Positions 46,216-53,366 of a DNA stretch of 64,000 nt are shown here, in pieces; the stretch's first letter is position 1; each line of letters begins with the position of its first letter. Under the pieces are notes generated by a model. It was given only the letters and a program-made list of their open reading frames with translations. It was not told the origin of the DNA and did not search any database. This DNA is from Flavobacteriaceae bacterium. Its GTDB lineage: Bacteria; Bacteroidota; Bacteroidia; Flavobacteriales; Flavobacteriaceae. Location: assembly GCA_028279515.1 (NCBI GenBank), contig JANQNQ010000002.1, forward strand, positions 124,001 through 188,000. Direction: 5' to 3'. The translations under genes and the position numbers were made by a program.

Positions 46216-46657
46216 AGCGTACGGTCTCTGCCCATTCTAATAACTGAATGGTCTGCTCTTTGGTAAGTTTGGCATCTCCGTGTACCCAAGTATAACTATC
46301 CAATGGCATAGCTCCACTCTTTACCTCTTCGATAAGTTCTTCTAGTTTATGGTCTTTCTTTTTGTTTGAATAGGTATCCCACTCAGAAAAATTTAGATGA
46401 CCCTTACCGTGTTTGATATGATCATCCAACCAAAAGGAAATTGGAGCAACCTCTGCATACCAAGGGTACTCAGTGTTGTTAGTGTGACAATCGTAACAAG
46501 CTGTTTTTAGTATAATCTGCACATCTTTTGGCGGCCTAGTCTGTGTAATGAAGGCTTCTAAATCATTAGGGTCAGAAACGTTTTTTTCAGGTCTAAAAAA
46601 TTGAATTACCACCAAAGCCAACAACAAAACGATCAGGATCTTTTTTACAATCTTCAT
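46184..46657 (-). CDS. Haem-binding domain protein, single CxxCH, membrane-anchored
   Basis: 157 residues. N-terminal hydrophobic helix (about 6-20), then a Haem_bd-type domain with one CYDCH motif (C54, C57, H58), NTEYPWYAEVAPISFWLDDHIKHGKGHLNFSEW and PLDSYTWVHGDAKLTKEQTIQLLEWAE, the pattern of small Bacteroidota haem-binding proteins. Probably a periplasmic one-haem c-type protein. Converges on the sirtuin gene with 32 bases overlap. Confidence 0.92.
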   Translation of the reverse strand: MKIVKKILIVLLLALVVIQFFRPEKNVSDPNDLEAFITQTRPPKDVQIILKTACYDCHTNNTEYPWYAEVAPISFWLDDHIKHGKGHLNFSEWDTYSNKKKDHKLEELIEEVKSGAMPLDSYTWVHGDAKLTKEQTIQLLEWAETVRFIYQLGVRPQ

Positions 46658-46746
46658 GGGTTTCTCTTAATTTAATTAGGTAACAGTAAGTTAACCATTA
46701 CAATTATCTGTACATTTAGAATGTTTAAAAATACTCTTTTTTTGTT

Positions 46747-47331
46747 GTGACGAAAAACGAATTATACAATTCTTTGCAGTATGTAAATCACTCACGTGAA
46801 AATCGCAGGAGAATGGCTGAGATGACGCTACAAAACCCTTCATTGATTCCTTTTCTTTTTGACATTGCCTTTACGGTTGATGACCCCATATCCTGCAGGG
46901 CGTGTTGGGTCTTAGAGTTTACAAGCAAAGCTCATGTTGATTGGATACTTCCTTATCTGGACGTATTTCTAAAGGACGTAGACAAGGTTCATTTAGACCC
47001 GGCAGTACGACCCATGGCTAAAATATGTGAATACCTGATAGAAGCCTATTACGGCAAAAATCCCTCTGAGGTAAAACAGGTACTTAAAAGCGTTCATTTA
47101 GAAAGAATCACAGAAGTGTGCTTTGATTGGATGATAACCGATCAAAAAGTAGCCGTCAAGGCCTACTCGATGCGCTGTCTGTTCCTTCTTGGCCAAAGTT
47201 TTGACTGGATACATCCTGAACTTCGCCTTATTCTCGAACAGCAATACCATACGCAAACGGCAGCTTTTAAGGCCAGAACTCGTCATATCATTCAAAAAAT
47301 GGAGAAGATCGCGGCTAAGAAACAATCATGA
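46747..47331 (+). CDS. HEAT-like helical protein upstream of purB, unknown
   Basis: 194 residues with a GTG start (MTKNELYNSLQYVNHSRENRRRMAEM); no ATG lies upstream in frame. All-helical, with repeated hydrophobic pairs (PFLFDIAF, CRACWVLEF, ILPYLDVFL, VAVKAYSMRCLFLLG) like ARM/HEAT repeats. Similar proteins precede purB in many Flavobacteriia and are sometimes mislabelled adenylosuccinate lyase by position. No catalytic residues of PurB are present. Function unknown; 90 bases before purB, which has its own -7 element. Confidence 0.82.
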   Translation: MTKNELYNSLQYVNHSRENRRRMAEMTLQNPSLIPFLFDIAFTVDDPISCRACWVLEFTSKAHVDWILPYLDVFLKDVDKVHLDPAVRPMAKICEYLIEAYYGKNPSEVKQVLKSVHLERITEVCFDWMITDQKVAVKAYSMRCLFLLGQSFDWIHPELRLILEQQYHTQTAAFKARTRHIIQKMEKIAAKKQS

Positions 47332-47382
47332 ACTTTGACAATAAATTGTCATTGTGAGTTTTCAATTATACGCAGATAAAAG

Positions 47383-47390
47383 TATCTTTG
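47383..47390 (+). promoter_or_regulatory. -7 element of purB promoter
   Basis: TATCTTTG matches TAnnTTTG; the -33 side is weak (TTT at 47360-47362, 20 bases upstream). 31 bases before the purB ATG. Confidence 0.55.
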
Positions 47391-47421
47391 CCCCTTTGAA
47401 AACAACAACACAATCAAGTCT

Positions 47422-48759
47422 ATGAATGCTTTAAGCACCGTTTCTCCTATTGATGGTCGTTACCGATCGAAAACTGCATCTTTGGCTCCTTTTTTTTCTG
47501 AGGAAGCTTTGATAAAGTACCGAGTTCTCGTCGAAATCGAATATTTCATCGCTCTTTGCGAGTTACCATTACCACAGCTAAAGGAGTTTGATAGCTCTCA
47601 TTTCGAAACGCTGCGTAAGGTGTATCGAGAGTTTTCGCAGGAGGATGCCGCAGCCATTAAAGAAATCGAGAAGGTGACCAACCACGATGTAAAGGCTGTT
47701 GAATACTTCATTAAGAAGCAATTTGACGCCTTGGGACTCGAAGGTTATAAGGAATTCATTCATTTCGGACTTACATCTCAGGATATCAATAACACCGCCA
47801 TTCCACTTTCTATAAAAGAGGCTATAGGCGAAGTATATCTTGGCCATTATTTCTCAGTGGTTGAGAAATTAGAAGCCCTTAGCGACGAATGGGCCGATGT
47901 CTCTATGCTGGCCAGAACACATGGACAGCCTGCATCTCCTACTCGTTTAGGAAAGGAAATTGCTGTGTTTGTTACCAGATTAAAGGAACAGTTTAATTTG
48001 TTGAACGATATACCAAGTGCTGCCAAATTTGGTGGTGCAACAGGAAATTTCAATGCCCACAAGGTGGCGTATCCAGGAATTGATTGGAAGGCTTTCGGAA
48101 CTCGTTTTGTTCAGGAACGATTGGGATTGCAACATTCGTTCCCAACTACACAGATAGAGCACTATGACCACATGGCTGCTTTGTTTGATGCACTAAAGCG
48201 AATCAACACCATCATCATTGACCTAAATCGTGATGTGTGGACCTATATCTCGATGGACTACTTTAAGCAGAAAATCAAAAAAGGTGAAATAGGATCGTCT
48301 GCCATGCCACATAAGGTAAACCCAATCGATTTTGAAAACTCGGAAGGAAACTTAGGAATGGCCAATGCCATCTTTGAGCATTTGGCTGCCAAACTTCCAA
48401 TTTCTAGGTTGCAGCGTGACCTCACCGATAGTACGGTGCTGCGCAACGTAGGTGTACCCTTTGGACATACCATCATTGGTTTTCAGGCAACACTTAAAGG
48501 ACTTAACAAGCTATTGTTGAACAAAGAGAAGTTTGATCAAGACCTTGAAGACAATTGGGCGGTGGTAGCAGAAGCGATTCAAACTGTATTAAGGAGAGAG
48601 GCCTATCCCAATCCATATGAAGCTTTGAAAGGTTTGACCCGAACGAACGAAAAAATCACTCGTGATTCTATTGCGGCCTTCATCGAAACCTTAGACGTTT
48701 CCGAAGAAATTAAAAAAGAATTAAAAGAAATAAGCCCAGCGAACTATACGGGCATTTAA
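47422..48759 (+). CDS. purB: Adenylosuccinate lyase
   Basis: 445 residues. Fumarase/aspartase superfamily: SPIDGRYRSKT start, TNHDVKAVEYFIK, HFGLTSQDINNTA, ARTHGQPASPTRLGKE, GGATGNFNAHKVAYP, and the signature GSSAMPHKVNPIDFENSEGNLG (catalytic Ser loop). This is the form with E. coli-like length and motifs. Acts twice in purine synthesis, forming AICAR and AMP with release of fumarate. Preceded by the HEAT-like gene; no other pur genes in the window. Confidence 0.98.
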   Translation: MNALSTVSPIDGRYRSKTASLAPFFSEEALIKYRVLVEIEYFIALCELPLPQLKEFDSSHFETLRKVYREFSQEDAAAIKEIEKVTNHDVKAVEYFIKKQFDALGLEGYKEFIHFGLTSQDINNTAIPLSIKEAIGEVYLGHYFSVVEKLEALSDEWADVSMLARTHGQPASPTRLGKEIAVFVTRLKEQFNLLNDIPSAAKFGGATGNFNAHKVAYPGIDWKAFGTRFVQERLGLQHSFPTTQIEHYDHMAALFDALKRINTIIIDLNRDVWTYISMDYFKQKIKKGEIGSSAMPHKVNPIDFENSEGNLGMANAIFEHLAAKLPISRLQRDLTDSTVLRNVGVPFGHTIIGFQATLKGLNKLLLNKEKFDQDLEDNWAVVAEAIQTVLRREAYPNPYEALKGLTRTNEKITRDSIAAFIETLDVSEEIKKELKEISPANYTGI

Positions 48760-48856
48760 TTAGGTTTGAGTGCTTAGCAGCGTATTTCATTGGATATTTA
48801 CCAAAAATGAAGTAATATTGCGCTAAACTAACTTAGTACCCCTTCACCATACAGGT

Positions 48857-49342
48857 ATGAACATTCAGATAGACTATTACGCTTACCCCGAAGCGATAAA
48901 AGAATACATTTCGGACCATTTTACTGAAAAGAATGCTCATTTCGGTAATATGCAAAACAACTTGTCTGCGATTATCAAGTCTATTGGCCTTGATGATGTT
49001 ATTGAGTGCGAACTTATTGAAATATTACCAGTTTCAATCGAGGTGAACTTCATAAGTCTCAAGAGGCATTCTTTCAAGGACTTCCCTCCGTTTACTAAGC
49101 TAAAATTTAAAATGAAGGCAAAGGAGGGAATAGACAACGATACCTTTAAAAAAGCAGTGGATACCTTCTTTGAGAAATTTCATGAGTCCTATCAAATGCA
49201 GAAAGAGAATCATGCCTTCTTAATGGAGCAAAAGCGAAAGCGTAATTCTAGACTCCAGCTATTACTTATCGGTATCACAGTAACCGCTTTGTTGATCTAT
49301 GTTTATATTAGAATGAAACAGGGGCTACCAGTCATCAGATAA
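48857..49342 (+). CDS. Tail-anchored protein of unknown function
   Basis: 161 residues. Soluble N-terminal part (1-130, mixed alpha/beta, no motif recognised) then Arg/Lys-rich segment and a single C-terminal membrane helix (about 134-153), i.e. a tail-anchored topology with the soluble domain likely in the cytoplasm. Follows purB by 97 bases; a strong terminator shared with the next gene lies just after it. Confidence 0.72.
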   Translation: MNIQIDYYAYPEAIKEYISDHFTEKNAHFGNMQNNLSAIIKSIGLDDVIECELIEILPVSIEVNFISLKRHSFKDFPPFTKLKFKMKAKEGIDNDTFKKAVDTFFEKFHESYQMQKENHAFLMEQKRKRNSRLQLLLIGITVTALLIYVYIRMKQGLPVIR

Positions 49343-49370
49343 TATTTAATTTCGAAACATACTATACGAA

Positions 49371-49404
49371 AAAAGGCGCTTCAAAATTGAAGCGCCTTTT
49401 CTAT
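49371..49404. terminator. Bidirectional terminator between converging genes
   Basis: AAAAGGCGCTTCAA / TTGAAGCGCCTTTT, 14-bp perfect stem with 2-base nominal loop. Confidence 0.92.
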
Positions 49405-49420
49405 TAACATTAAACCAATA

Positions 49421-49963
49421 TTACTTGGTTCTAAAAAAGTCTCTGATCTGGCTAAATTCATCGCCATCCAATTGTGCTTTTTGCACTGCATCGATGAGCG
49501 TTGCCATATATTCTGGTCTCATATCATCGCCCAAAACACGTACGAGTCCGAAACCAAATTTCTTGTCATTACCATAAATAATCACCTCATCAATTGAGTC
49601 ATCGTCTCCAATATATTTGACAACACCTCTAACACCATCCGAATTGATCCTCATAAGCTCATTGTAATCCTCATTCTTCAGGATCTCTTGCACTTTGGCC
49701 TTCTCAATTTCATATTTGTCTTGATTTTCTGATGTTAGCCTAAAAGCCAAGATATTTAGCTTGTCTAAGGATTCATAGGCCGCTTTCTGTTCAGTAGAAA
49801 GAGTTCCTTCAGACAGGTTTAGCATACTGGCTGGAAGGTCAACCGCTAAGAAATCTGGCCGTTCGGTGCTTTCGACATAATATTCTTGAAGGCTTATTTG
49901 GTCATCACAACTTGTAAAGGTGATGGCCAACAGGACCAAGGCTATAACTGCAATACGTTTCAT
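49421..49963 (-). CDS. DUF4252 lipoprotein
   Basis: 180 residues; lipoprotein signal ending FTSC (Cys 19). PDFLAVDLPASMLNLSE, LNILAFRLT, KVQEILKNEDYNELMRINSDGVRGVVKYIGDDDSIDEVIIYGNDKKFGFGLVRVLGDDM match DUF4252, a Bacteroidota envelope family often encoded beside ECF sigma factors. It lies 153 bases downstream of the second DUF4252 gene and the sigma cassette; whether it shares their transcript is unclear because a hairpin lies between. Confidence 0.9.
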   Translation of the reverse strand: MKRIAVIALVLLAITFTSCDDQISLQEYYVESTERPDFLAVDLPASMLNLSEGTLSTEQKAAYESLDKLNILAFRLTSENQDKYEIEKAKVQEILKNEDYNELMRINSDGVRGVVKYIGDDDSIDEVIIYGNDKKFGFGLVRVLGDDMRPEYMATLIDAVQKAQLDGDEFSQIRDFFRTK

Positions 49964-50079
49964 CTGTTTAAATTTTATCGTTTTTTATCTGCCAGATGTA
50001 ATTCGCCATCAAACATTTCGGATTGGTATCAAGAATTGTTATGGCTCATTTCATAACTGTACGTTTTTTGATTGATAAT

Positions 50080-50118
50080 GCCACAAAGGCTTTAGCAGCC
50101 CTTGTGGCGGTATTTTTT
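50080..50118 (+). terminator. Hairpin with T-tract on the + strand, between DUF4252 genes
   Basis: GCCACAA-GGCT / AGCC-TTGTGGC with one internal mismatch, followed on the + strand by TTTTTT (50113-50118). The flanking genes are on the - strand, where no U-tract follows the hairpin. Confidence 0.5.
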
Positions 50119-50671
50119 ATTTATTCTTCTTAGATGCCTTTCCTAATTGGTCTCCACCTGGAAGATCCATCTTCTCAGTAAGCTTTGCTACTTGTCTCAA
50201 ATCGATATTTCCGGTAAGTGACAATAATACGGTCTCTAATTTCTTTCCGTTGATCTCTACATTCATTTCCTTGATTCCGGTAACGAACATTAGAAGCTCT
50301 TCAACATGATTGTCATCTTTTCCTTCTTTCACATAGAACTTCACATTAGAATCTCCGTCTCTTACACGCATTAGCTCTTCTAGCTTAGAGCTTTTAAGGT
50401 GCTTATTCACCCAACCATTGATGTCAGAAGAAATGCCTTTGTTCTCTGTGGTGATTACTTTGAAGCTTGTGATACTGTTCACCAGTTCGAAAAACTCTTT
50501 TGCTTCTGGATCGTCAGAGCTAATGCTCATCTTCCCTAACATCTGGAACATCTTTGGCTGCATCGACACAAAGGTCACATCTTCGTTGTTCTCGTACTTG
50601 TCAAAGATCGATTGTGAAAATCCTAACAATGGCAATACCATTAAAGCTATTAATAAAACTGTCTTTTTCAT
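50117..50671 (-). CDS. DUF4252 exported protein
   Basis: 184 residues from ATG 50671 (signal peptide about 1-19, ends LLGFSQ); the frame opens 14 codons earlier without a signal-like start, so the internal Met is preferred. SIFDKYENNEDVTFVSMQPKMFQMLGKM, FKVITTENKGISSDINGWV, ELMRVRDGDSNVKFYVKEG, VEELLMFVTG and LSLTGNIDLRQVAKLTEKM are DUF4252 hallmarks. 41 bases after the sigma-partner gene, same strand, so part of the sigma cassette. Role unknown; envelope. Confidence 0.92.
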   Translation of the reverse strand: MKKTVLLIALMVLPLLGFSQSIFDKYENNEDVTFVSMQPKMFQMLGKMSISSDDPEAKEFFELVNSITSFKVITTENKGISSDINGWVNKHLKSSKLEELMRVRDGDSNVKFYVKEGKDDNHVEELLMFVTGIKEMNVEINGKKLETVLLSLTGNIDLRQVAKLTEKMDLPGGDQLGKASKKNK

Positions 50672-50712
50672 CTTACTTAATTTTAGTTGTTTTTGACAAT
50701 GAACTGTATTCA

Positions 50713-51189
50713 TTATCTGTTTGGCAAAAACTTGTTTGTGTTTCTTTTAAATTCGTCTAAATGATTTACTTTTTGGGTTCCTTCGTTAAATGTTTCGAGG
50801 TACCCTACTTTTTCTGCACCTTTTCCAAAGTTGTCAAATAGCATCGCAAAAGCTTCTTGGGCCACTTCTTTCTCTGATTGAGAGAGGTCTCCCCATTCTT
50901 TAGCGTCGCTAGTCTTTGGAAGCGTAAAATAAAAGCCTACGGTCAATACGGCTACGGCTGCAACTGAAATCCATTTTAAATAGTTCTTTTTTCTAGGTGT
51001 TAATGGAACGTGCTTGGTAAACTGTTCTTCCTTGGCTACTGAAAAGTACCGAAACATTGCTTGGTATTCTTCAAGATGTGGTGCAACATCATCTTGAGAA
51101 AAGTAATCTTGCAACTGCTTTTCTTCGGCTATCGTTGTGGTAGCCTCTAAGTACTTCTCTAGTAATTTTTCAATGTTAGCTAACTCCAT
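50713..51189 (-). CDS. Membrane partner of the ECF sigma factor (anti-sigma-like)
   Basis: 158 residues. N-terminal cytoplasmic helical part (1-72: LEKYLEATTTIAEEKQLQDYFS, typical of Bacteroidota anti-sigma-like proteins), one membrane helix (about 73-91), then a short periplasmic part. No zinc His-Cys motif of classical ZAS anti-sigma factors. It overlaps the sigma gene by 14 bases, so translation is coupled. Expected to hold the sigma factor at the membrane until an envelope signal; inferred from position and topology. Confidence 0.82.
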   Translation of the reverse strand: MELANIEKLLEKYLEATTTIAEEKQLQDYFSQDDVAPHLEEYQAMFRYFSVAKEEQFTKHVPLTPRKKNYLKWISVAAVAVLTVGFYFTLPKTSDAKEWGDLSQSEKEVAQEAFAMLFDNFGKGAEKVGYLETFNEGTQKVNHLDEFKRNTNKFLPNR

Positions 51190-51685
51190 AGTTATGCTTC
51201 TTTATTAATTCTTCTCTTACTGTTTTCCTAGCTCTTGATAAGGCCACTCTCACTGCGGTAGGATTCATGTCCAACATTTTGGCAATCTCATCAAAATCAT
51301 ATTGTTCTACATCTCTTAGTTGGATAATGATCTTTTGCTGTTCTGGCAATTTTTCAACGATCCTGTGTACCCAATCGATGCTATCTTCAATCTCAACTTG
51401 TTTCTGCAATGACACTTTCTCGTCCTTGTAGTTGCTGTGAACTAACTTCAGGTTACTGGCCTGTTTAGACTTTAACTTGTCAAGACAATAATTCTTGGTC
51501 ATCGTCATTGCAAACGCTTCTACATTTTTATACTGACCCATCTTCTTATTGTTTACCCAAAGCTTCATGAATACCTCTTGCGTGGCATCTTCTGCTTCTT
51601 CATTAGATACAAGCAATCTTTTCGCAAGGCGATATACTTTATCCTTAAAAGGCATTACAATATTTAAAAACTCAGTCTGTTTCAT
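51176..51685 (-). CDS. ECF-type RNA polymerase sigma factor
   Basis: 169 residues. Region 2 (about 10-75: KDKVYRLAKRLLVSNEEAEDATQEVFMKLW, AFAMTMTKNYCLDKLKSK) and region 4 (about 108-160: LPEQQKIIIQLRDVEQYDFDEIAKMLDMNPTAVRVALSRARKTVREELIKK). No additional domains. First gene of a sigma / membrane partner / DUF4252 cassette frequent in Flavobacteriia. Target genes unknown. Confidence 0.95.
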   Translation of the reverse strand: MKQTEFLNIVMPFKDKVYRLAKRLLVSNEEAEDATQEVFMKLWVNNKKMGQYKNVEAFAMTMTKNYCLDKLKSKQASNLKLVHSNYKDEKVSLQKQVEIEDSIDWVHRIVEKLPEQQKIIIQLRDVEQYDFDEIAKMLDMNPTAVRVALSRARKTVREELIKKHNYGVS

Positions 51686-51782
51686 TTTCGTTGGTTAGTG
51701 AAACCCCTTTTAAAGGGCGCTACAAAAGGAAGACGAACCACTTTAGATTTTGTTACAAGAAATTTTTATTTTGCAATAATGT

Positions 51783-51821
51783 AAGTACTTTTAGTGTTTA
51801 TATGACTAATCGAAAGTACTT
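51783..51821. promoter_or_regulatory. Two AAGTACTT palindromes in the sigma/S41 divergent gap
   Basis: AAGTACTT at 51783-51790 and at 51814-51821, 31 bases apart, in the 147-base gap between the divergent sigma and S41 genes. AGTACTTTTAG also occurs before the gene at 38010 (37984-37994), so the motif may partly be a -7-like element. Confidence 0.4.
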
Positions 51822-51832
51822 TAAAATATAGC

Positions 51833-53329
51833 ATGATGAAAAAAAGCATAGTGAGTTACCCCCTCCTATTGGTATTGACAACTTTGTTAGTTTTTACTAG
51901 CAGTTGCTCTGACCAAGACGACAACGTTACCACCGTCGCCAGCAATTTACAAGTTCAAGATTTTATTTGGAAAGGTATGAATACCTTCTATTTTTGGCAA
52001 GAAAGTGTTCCTGACCTAGCTGATGACCGTTTTTCTACCAATGAAGAATATGCCGAATACCTAAGCCAATTTACAGATCCAAGAGCATTTTTCGAAGATG
52101 AATTGCTAGTGACTGAAGACCGTTTTAGCTTCATTACTGATGATTATAATGACCTGATCGCCATCCAAACCGGCGAATTTAGAACCAATGGTGTTGAGTT
52201 TGGTCTTGTACAAATTTCAGGAACGAACGACGTTTTTGGATATGTGCGTTACATATTACCAAATTCGAATGCATCGAGTCAGAACATTGACCGCGGTGAT
52301 GTTTTTTATGCAGTAGACGGGCAACAAATTACGGTGAGTAATTTCGAATCGCTTCTCTTCGGGGCCAATGATTCATATACTTTAAACATGGCCGACCTCG
52401 TTAGCGGTGTCGTTACACCTAACGGAAACTCAGTTTCCTTGACAAAAGCAGCGTATACCGAAAACCCAGTTTTCATCAGTCAAACACTGGATGTTGGTGG
52501 GCAAAAGATCGGGTATTTGATGTACAACGGGTTCACCCCAGCTTTCGACGCGCAATTGAATGATGCTTTTGCAGCTTTTCAGGCTGAAAACATTACAGAT
52601 CTTGTTTTAGATGTTCGTTACAACCCTGGTGGTTCTGTGGGTTCTGCTTCTAGATTGGCCAGTATGATCACTGGGCAGTTTAACGGACAGCTTTTCTTAA
52701 AGGAACGCTGGAATAACAAGATCCAAGAAATATTCGAATCGCAGAATCCGGATGCCATCGTAAACAACTTTGTAAATACGCTTTCTAACGGAACGGCTAT
52801 CAATAGTCTTAACTTGGGTCGTGTATATGTACTTACCACAAGAAGCTCTGCTTCGGCAAGTGAGGCCATCATAAACGGACTCACTCCATACATTAATGTG
52901 GTTCAAATAGGGGCTACAACCCGTGGTAAGAACGAATTCTCGATTACCTTGGTAGATGATCCAGGTAATGCATATGTATACTCTCCTTCAAGAATCAACA
53001 ATATCAACGATAGTCATACTTGGGGAATGCAACCCTTAACAGGTCGCATTGAGAATGCCGATGGCTTTTATGACTATACTAGCGGACTTGCTCCTGATAC
53101 CGTCTTAGCAGAAGACCTAGAAAACTTAGGAACCTTAGGGGATGTAACCGAGCCTTTATTGGCTGAGGCCTTATCTCAGATTACTGGTGTGGGTCGTGGA
53201 GCTCGTTTTGTACAAATGCCGATTGAAGATATGACAGGGTCGCATAAGGCAAAACCAAATCACAACAAGATGCATGTCGAAAAAATAATCGACATTCCAC
53301 TTCAATTTGATGTAAACATCGAAGAATAA
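51833..53329 (+). CDS. S41 family serine peptidase lipoprotein
   Basis: 498 residues. Lipoprotein signal ending TSSC (Cys 25), an N-terminal S41 helper domain (about 38-100), a PDZ-like part (about 115-205: GVEFGLVQISG, ILPNSNASSQNIDRGDVFYAVDGQQ) and the protease domain (about 220-430): GQKIGYLMYNGF, DLVLDVRYNPGGSVGSAS, catalytic Ser in SASASE (339-344), catalytic Lys K366 in TTRGKNEF. A tail-specific-type protease anchored in the envelope. A terminator follows. Substrate unknown. Confidence 0.94.
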   Translation: MMKKSIVSYPLLLVLTTLLVFTSSCSDQDDNVTTVASNLQVQDFIWKGMNTFYFWQESVPDLADDRFSTNEEYAEYLSQFTDPRAFFEDELLVTEDRFSFITDDYNDLIAIQTGEFRTNGVEFGLVQISGTNDVFGYVRYILPNSNASSQNIDRGDVFYAVDGQQITVSNFESLLFGANDSYTLNMADLVSGVVTPNGNSVSLTKAAYTENPVFISQTLDVGGQKIGYLMYNGFTPAFDAQLNDAFAAFQAENITDLVLDVRYNPGGSVGSASRLASMITGQFNGQLFLKERWNNKIQEIFESQNPDAIVNNFVNTLSNGTAINSLNLGRVYVLTTRSSASASEAIINGLTPYINVVQIGATTRGKNEFSITLVDDPGNAYVYSPSRINNINDSHTWGMQPLTGRIENADGFYDYTSGLAPDTVLAEDLENLGTLGDVTEPLLAEALSQITGVGRGARFVQMPIEDMTGSHKAKPNHNKMHVEKIIDIPLQFDVNIEE

Positions 53330-53334
53330 AAAAT

Positions 53335-53363
53335 AAAAGGCCGCTCAATTGAGCGGCCTTTTT
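53335..53363. terminator. Bidirectional terminator S41 / B12 receptor
   Basis: AAAAGGCCGCTC / GAGCGGCCTTTT, 12-bp perfect stem with AATT loop. Confidence 0.93.
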
Positions 53364-53366
53364 CAT

